The notes beneath the pieces were generated by a model. That model was not told the DNA's origin and searched no databases. It saw only the letters and a list, made by a program, of their open reading frames with translations. Below, piece after piece: positions 59,147 through 64,000 of a stretch of 64,000 bases of DNA. Numbering within the stretch: the first letter of the stretch is position 1; each line of letters begins with the position of its first letter. Source of the DNA: Selaginella tamariscina (taxonomy: Eukaryota; Streptophyta; Lycopodiopsida; Selaginellales; Selaginellaceae); NCBI GenBank assembly GCA_003024785.1, contig PUQB01000292.1:231361-295360 (forward strand). Direction: 5' to 3'. Both the position numbers and the translations under genes were made by a program.

Positions 59147-62100
59147 TCAAACAGCTGGTTTAAAGGAAACTATGAGAGGAAGGGAAGGAGTGCCTGTTCA
59201 TATACCAAGATTGCAAGGAGAAGGATCTCCTGAGAACTCCCAGGGAGGAAGGGAGGAAGGTGTAATAGGAAATACACGGAGCAAAGGATTATTATAAATA
59301 TGGCACTTTTACTGGAAATGTTTGGGGGTACGGTGATGTATCCCACATTCTCTGCAGCAGGAAGAAGGAAAATCCTGAAAAAACATTTACAACAGTTTGA
59401 AGAGATAGTAAAACTGTATAAGGTGATTTTATATAAAATAATCATATGGAATTTGCTATGGGTGTGCACTTGCACACACGAGCATATAGATACAATATGT
59501 ATGCTATTTTATGTTACTATACATTTTTATTTCCATGATCCTTAATGAATGCTTGTACACACCCACATACACAACACATACACGAGCTATGAGTTACTTG
59601 GCTACCACTTGTAAAACTGGCACCTTGCCATTTATATATAAACTAATTAAATATGTGAGTGGGTCCATGAATACATATGAGTCATTTACTACATAAAAAC
59701 AAGCAAATAATCATCCATGCTCCCATGCTTTTAATCGATGATTGTCGTGCTGCTCGCTAGCCGTACAACACCGGCATGGTTGGTTCTCTTCTAGGGTGTG
59801 AGAAAATTGAATACTAATACATTTGTTGCTTAATACATTATTTTCACATTTACTCTTAATGATAGAGAATATTTAGTTACAATTGATAATTTACTTAATT
59901 TATACTATCTCTTGATACAAGTTTATATGATTTATTTAAAATTATACTTCAGCTATTTCAATAAGTAATTTTAGATATATTTTTGTACAAAGTTTATCTT
60001 CCTAAAATACATTAATTCTTCATTTTTTTAAATCATGAAAAATTTATGTAAGTAAATATGTGACATATTTTATTTAGTGGGTTGCTAATCCTAACACACA
60101 CGGTATACATCACTCATGGCCCAACTTATACATGTAAACAAGTTGTTTAAGACACACTCAAATTTTAAATTCATATAAATATAATTTAGACATAAAAATT
60201 AATTAAAAACAACTTTATTCAAGGACAAATTAAACTTGGAGTAAAATAGCTATATGAGGTAGTTAATTTTGGATTTAACACAGGTGTTGTCCACGTGCAA
60301 TGAATAATGTCATATGCTTTATAATGTCTTCGGTCACCTTTCAAAAACAAAGTATCATGTCTCCTAGAAGTTGAGTCCCCCAAGATCCATCTATATCAGA
60401 AGATGTGTTACCTCCATATAATTCATCCAAGCTTTTAGAAGACACTAATTTCCATATTGCCTTTTGCCAATCTATTTCCCACACTTGAAATTCTTTGTTA
60501 CGAGTGCATTTAGCCACAATGCATCTTCCCTTGTAGTTTAATATATGTACATGTGGAGCATCATGCCAGATAACATCAAAATTGATAACAGTCATATGAC
60601 ACCACGTGTTGACATTTTGATCGTATGTCACAAAACCTTATCTCCAAAAGTCTTGTAAGGACATGTAAGGGACATACAACTTGTATATTGTTTACTAGTG
60701 TGAAGACTGAAGCTCGGAGTAACAACCCATTCATTGATTCTAGAGTTGTAGATATGCATATGTGAATAATTTTTTTTGAACTCATGCAAGACATAAACCT
60801 TGTAACCATCATAATCGACATACATATCGAACTCACATTTTCCAAACTCATCATTGCAACATAAAGTAAGAAGCCTTTTCCAAACGTTTAAGACTGGATT
60901 CACCATAGCTAGTTCCATTCTATCATAATGGCTTGATCTCTTCTTAACACAAACCAATCCATTAAATGATGCTACGAATTCGAACTTTTGATTATATGAT
61001 GTTCTCTTCCTCTTTTTTGTTGACATATTCAACCTCCAAGAATGTATTCTTTCTTCAATATATAGGACATCACAATTGTTGGCCCACCTTTCTTCTGATT
61101 TCTCTCTACAATCCATAATTCTTTATTTGTTATATATTTTTTCCACATGCTGGAATTCTGGTGACGCTATCACTCGGCGCCACTCCTTACATACTCGTCT
61201 GACTGCAAATAAACTTTCGGGATCGAGAAGAGATAATATAACCAAGACTAAGTTAGTCCCATACAACTCCTCGAACACTCCACAACAACCTATTCCATTG
61301 TCGTTATATAGCATTGAATCCATGGTAAAAAAAAAGAAGAAGAACAAAGTAGAAATAAAAAACTAAGGGGAATGAGACGAAGAAATATTAATAATTCACC
61401 CTAGATAAGAATGCCCTAGGTAAGAAAGCCCTAAATTATATAGGGGTTGCACGTGATAACACGTGAATAATTAAAATTAACGTTAACTCACACATGCAAA
61501 TGTAAATATCTTTACATCAAATCGCCACAAACCCTTATTGCTAATCATAGTTTAAATATGCTGGTATATGTGTCATATTAAATACATGTATTACACGTAT
61601 ATAAATATTATCTTATTTAAAACATTAAATATTAGCCATCCCTATTTATGTCCATATATTAAGGCTTAATGATATATAAGCTATTTCAATGTTGAATATG
61701 AGATGATTTTCATGTTACTTGAACATTAAAGAATATAGGGTAGTATATAGGGTGGTATTGTCAGTGAGTGATTGTGAAACAATCAAGATTAATTAGGCAT
61801 AAAGCAATATTCCTAATTTATCTCATAACCTCAATACACTAAGACATATTTCAATTACTATTTAAATAAAATTAAACTACATAATTAAACACATACACAC
61901 ACTTGCACATTCTTATGATTTAAGAATTACTGTTATACTCAACAAATTCAAAAACATTTCTAAAATCTTACACACAGCAAATTAAAAAACATTTCTTATT
62001 ATTAAATTTAAAATTAAAAGAAATTAAATTAATAAATTTATAATTGCATTTTAATTCCATTTATCACTTTCATCTTTTAATTCTTCTTTCATACTTAATA

Positions 62101-62147
62101 TAATATTATAACATATTATATTTCTAAACTACCAAAACACATATTTT
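59147..62147. repeat. Segmental duplication, copy 2 (pairs with 36208-39236)
   Basis: Same content and orientation as copy 1. Here the left boundary continues leftwards into the gag-like fragment that gives copy 1 its abrupt start, so copy 2 is closer to the original arrangement. Confidence 0.85.
60341..61323 (-). pseudogene. F-box protein gene, broken copy 2
   Basis: The F-box is intact from ATG 61323: LVLVILSLLDPESLFAVRRV, then CKEWRRVIASPEFQ. The frame breaks near 61150-61135 (bases lost relative to copy 1) and again near 61060, 60775 and 60640. The body repeats the copy-1 propeller-like motifs (FEFVASFNGLVCVKK, VYVLHEFKK). The Trp codon that is a stop in copy 1 is intact here. Likely a dead duplicate of an SCF-type F-box gene. 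Confidence 0.65.
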
Positions 62148-62149
62148 AT

Positions 62150-64000
62150 TTTATTTTCATGTTTTCATGTAAAGTGGGCTAGTACAAAATCTCATTCTGA
62201 ATAGGAATATACTTAGTGAGTTTAACATAACAACTCATCAATCGAAACCTATTCAAAAATTATAGTACGACCAATATATAGTATCCCTTGTCTATTCGAG
62301 CAAACCACAAGTGTACCAGCTTTGATAAATAAGCTTTAATAAGCATCTTACTTTAATATTGGTATACCCCAATTTCCTAATTCTTATATACATTTGCATT
62401 ATAAAATAAATATATTTATAAATCAATTATAATTATATGTTTTCATACACATACATTAATAACCAATATATATAACTGAGTTCTTCCAATTGGCAAAAGT
62501 ACGACATAATTGGGAGAATGATGAAATGATACTTTATAAGCATGGACAAGAAGCAGTCGCTAAAACACAACACAAGAAGCCAATCAAACGACCTACCCAA
62601 CCATTGCAAATGGAGGATTTTGACTGGCATTACAGTTTAAATGTGGAAGAAGAAAAATTCCTCTTCGAAAGCAACCCGGAACTCGTGGAGATAGCATAAG
62701 CTGATTTATATCAAATGACACCGAGGAAGACAGCACAGAGAAGACGACTACTAGTGATCAACAACAGCAACATATGAACATTCTCGGACTGATGGATAAG
62801 TTCAAACAACCCACACAACAACAACTACAATTCGAAACAAAGCATGAACAAAAAACACGGACTCAACAGAAATTGGAAACTCCGACTAATGAGAAGATTG
62901 AAGAAGTGGAAATTAAAACAAGTGAATATGGATCACGGAAAGTATAAATAGTAGTCGATCTCGAACCAGAATACCAAAATAGCTGATAAACGTACTACGT
63001 TAAAATGCAGATGTCTTTGCTTGGAGTTACGAAATTCCACCGACAATTTGTACCCATAAGATAGAATTACTACCACATGTAGTCCCAAGAAATAGCAAGT
63101 ATACCGTATGAATCTAACATTGGCAAAAGTGAAACAAGAAGTGGACAAGTTATTACAAGCCGGATTCATTATCTAATCGAAAACCTCACCAATTGTCGTA
63201 GTACCAACGAAAAACGACAAATTAAGTATCTGTGTCAATTATAAAAAGTTGAATGATGTAACGAGGCGAGATACATACCCAATACCCTTCACAAAAGAAT
63301 TATTAGATATGGTAGTAGGACATGAAATGTATTACTTTCTGGACGGATTTTCAAGATACAACCAAGTAAAGTGGACCTAACAGATCAACCAAAAACAGCA
63401 TTCATTAGTCCTTGGGGTACATATGCGTATTGCGTTATGCCTTTTGGGTTATGTAACGCACCATTTACCTTCCAACGATTGGTTAGTGAAACATTCTAGG
63501 ATTATCTGACAATGTTTATGAAAGTTTTCTTAGATGATTTTAGCATCTATGGAATGCAAGAGGAACACCTGAACTATTTAACGAAGTGTTTTGGGAAATG
63601 CCAATTGAACAATATAGCTCTTAATCTGGAAAAGTGCATATTTTCTGTAAAATCAGGAGTCCTACTCAGGCATATTATATGCAAAGATGGAATAATGATG
63701 GACCAAGATAAAGTTAAAGTAATACAAATAATGCAACCTCTTAAAGATGTAAGCAAAGTATGACGGCTCCTTGGAAAAATGGGATATTATCGACGATTCA
63801 TCAAAAACTACGCAACAATAGTGAAACTATTAACTATGCTCTTAAGGAAAACACAACCATTCAAATGGGATCCACAATGCGAATAGAGGTTCAACACATT
63901 GAAACAAGCATTAATGAAGGCTCCCATTCTAAAATTGGAGACAAATTTCATGTACAAGTGGACGCATTGTCATACACTATTGGATGCATATTAACACAAA
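62150..64000 (+). mobile_element. Second Tat/Athila-like gypsy copy, cut by the window end
   Basis: Parallels 25000-26830: the non-coding start with AAGTGGGCTAG, then a short open frame 62490-62699 (PLQMEDFDWHY, gag-like position, function unknown). Broken RT follows with [18 protein letters not shown] (63430-63483) and FLDDFSIYG (63527-63553). It is slightly less damaged than the first copy (the KCIFSVKSG stretch at 63634-63660 is readable). It inserted at or near the end of the segmental duplication and runs out of the window. Confidence 0.75.

Noticed and set aside
1-64000. tRNA, rRNA or other structured RNA genes
   Set aside because: None was recognised by eye; without a covariance-model search I cannot exclude small ones.

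Overview
This window looks like nuclear DNA of a land plant, packed with transposons. The evidence is GT-AG introns, plant-type TTTAGGG telomere-like tracts, plant-type Ty3/gypsy retroelements, F-box gene copies and a CRINKLY4/RCC1-like fragment. I see no ordinary intact host gene and no prokaryotic operon. The lineage (perhaps a non-flowering plant such as a lycophyte, fern or bryophyte) is a guess.

Layout. (1) 1-11594 is the right part of a large DNA transposon, copy A. A minus-strand ParB-like gene (1-1286) and a plus-strand DDE/RNase-H-fold transposase-like gene (about 6700-11088) lie head to head around 5.5 kb of repeats. These are two arrays of the 18-bp palindrome GGCGGGATTAATCCCGCC, microsatellites and TTTAGGG tracts. 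(2) 11595-21840 is a giant inverted repeat. Each arm carries a six-coding-exon gene for a ParB-like domain plus a DNA-methyltransferase-like domain, with a leader made of tandem hairpin mini-exons. The arms are separated by 779 bp of RCC1-like gene fragment. (3) 21886-24978 is a degenerate chromodomain Ty3/gypsy element with a 3' LTR. (4) 25000-35250 is a Tat/Athila-like Ty3/gypsy element interrupted by a complete small LTR element at 30213-34077 (TSD GGAGG). (5) 36208-39236 and 59147-62147 are a 3-kb duplication carrying two broken F-box genes. (6) 42013-56101 is copy B of the DNA transposon, complete with 26-bp terminal inverted repeats. It carries a HAD/FCP1-like cargo gene, the ParB/methyltransferase-like gene, the palindrome arrays and the transposase, which is split by a solo LTR (TSD TAATG). 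(7) 62150-64000 is a second, truncated copy of the Tat/Athila-like element.

Main idea. Two unrelated-looking element families each pair a ParB-like/methyltransferase-like protein (a prokaryotic or phage-style architecture, now with introns) with a dedicated array of palindromic sites next to or inside the gene's 5' region. This resembles ParB-parS and could be a self-recognition, clustering or autoregulation system of plant transposons. The catalytic motif of the methyltransferase domain is degenerate in both families, so a binding role may be kept where catalysis is lost. Frequent 1-2 nt differences between copies mean many frameshifts may be decay or long-read consensus errors; nothing here can tell them apart.
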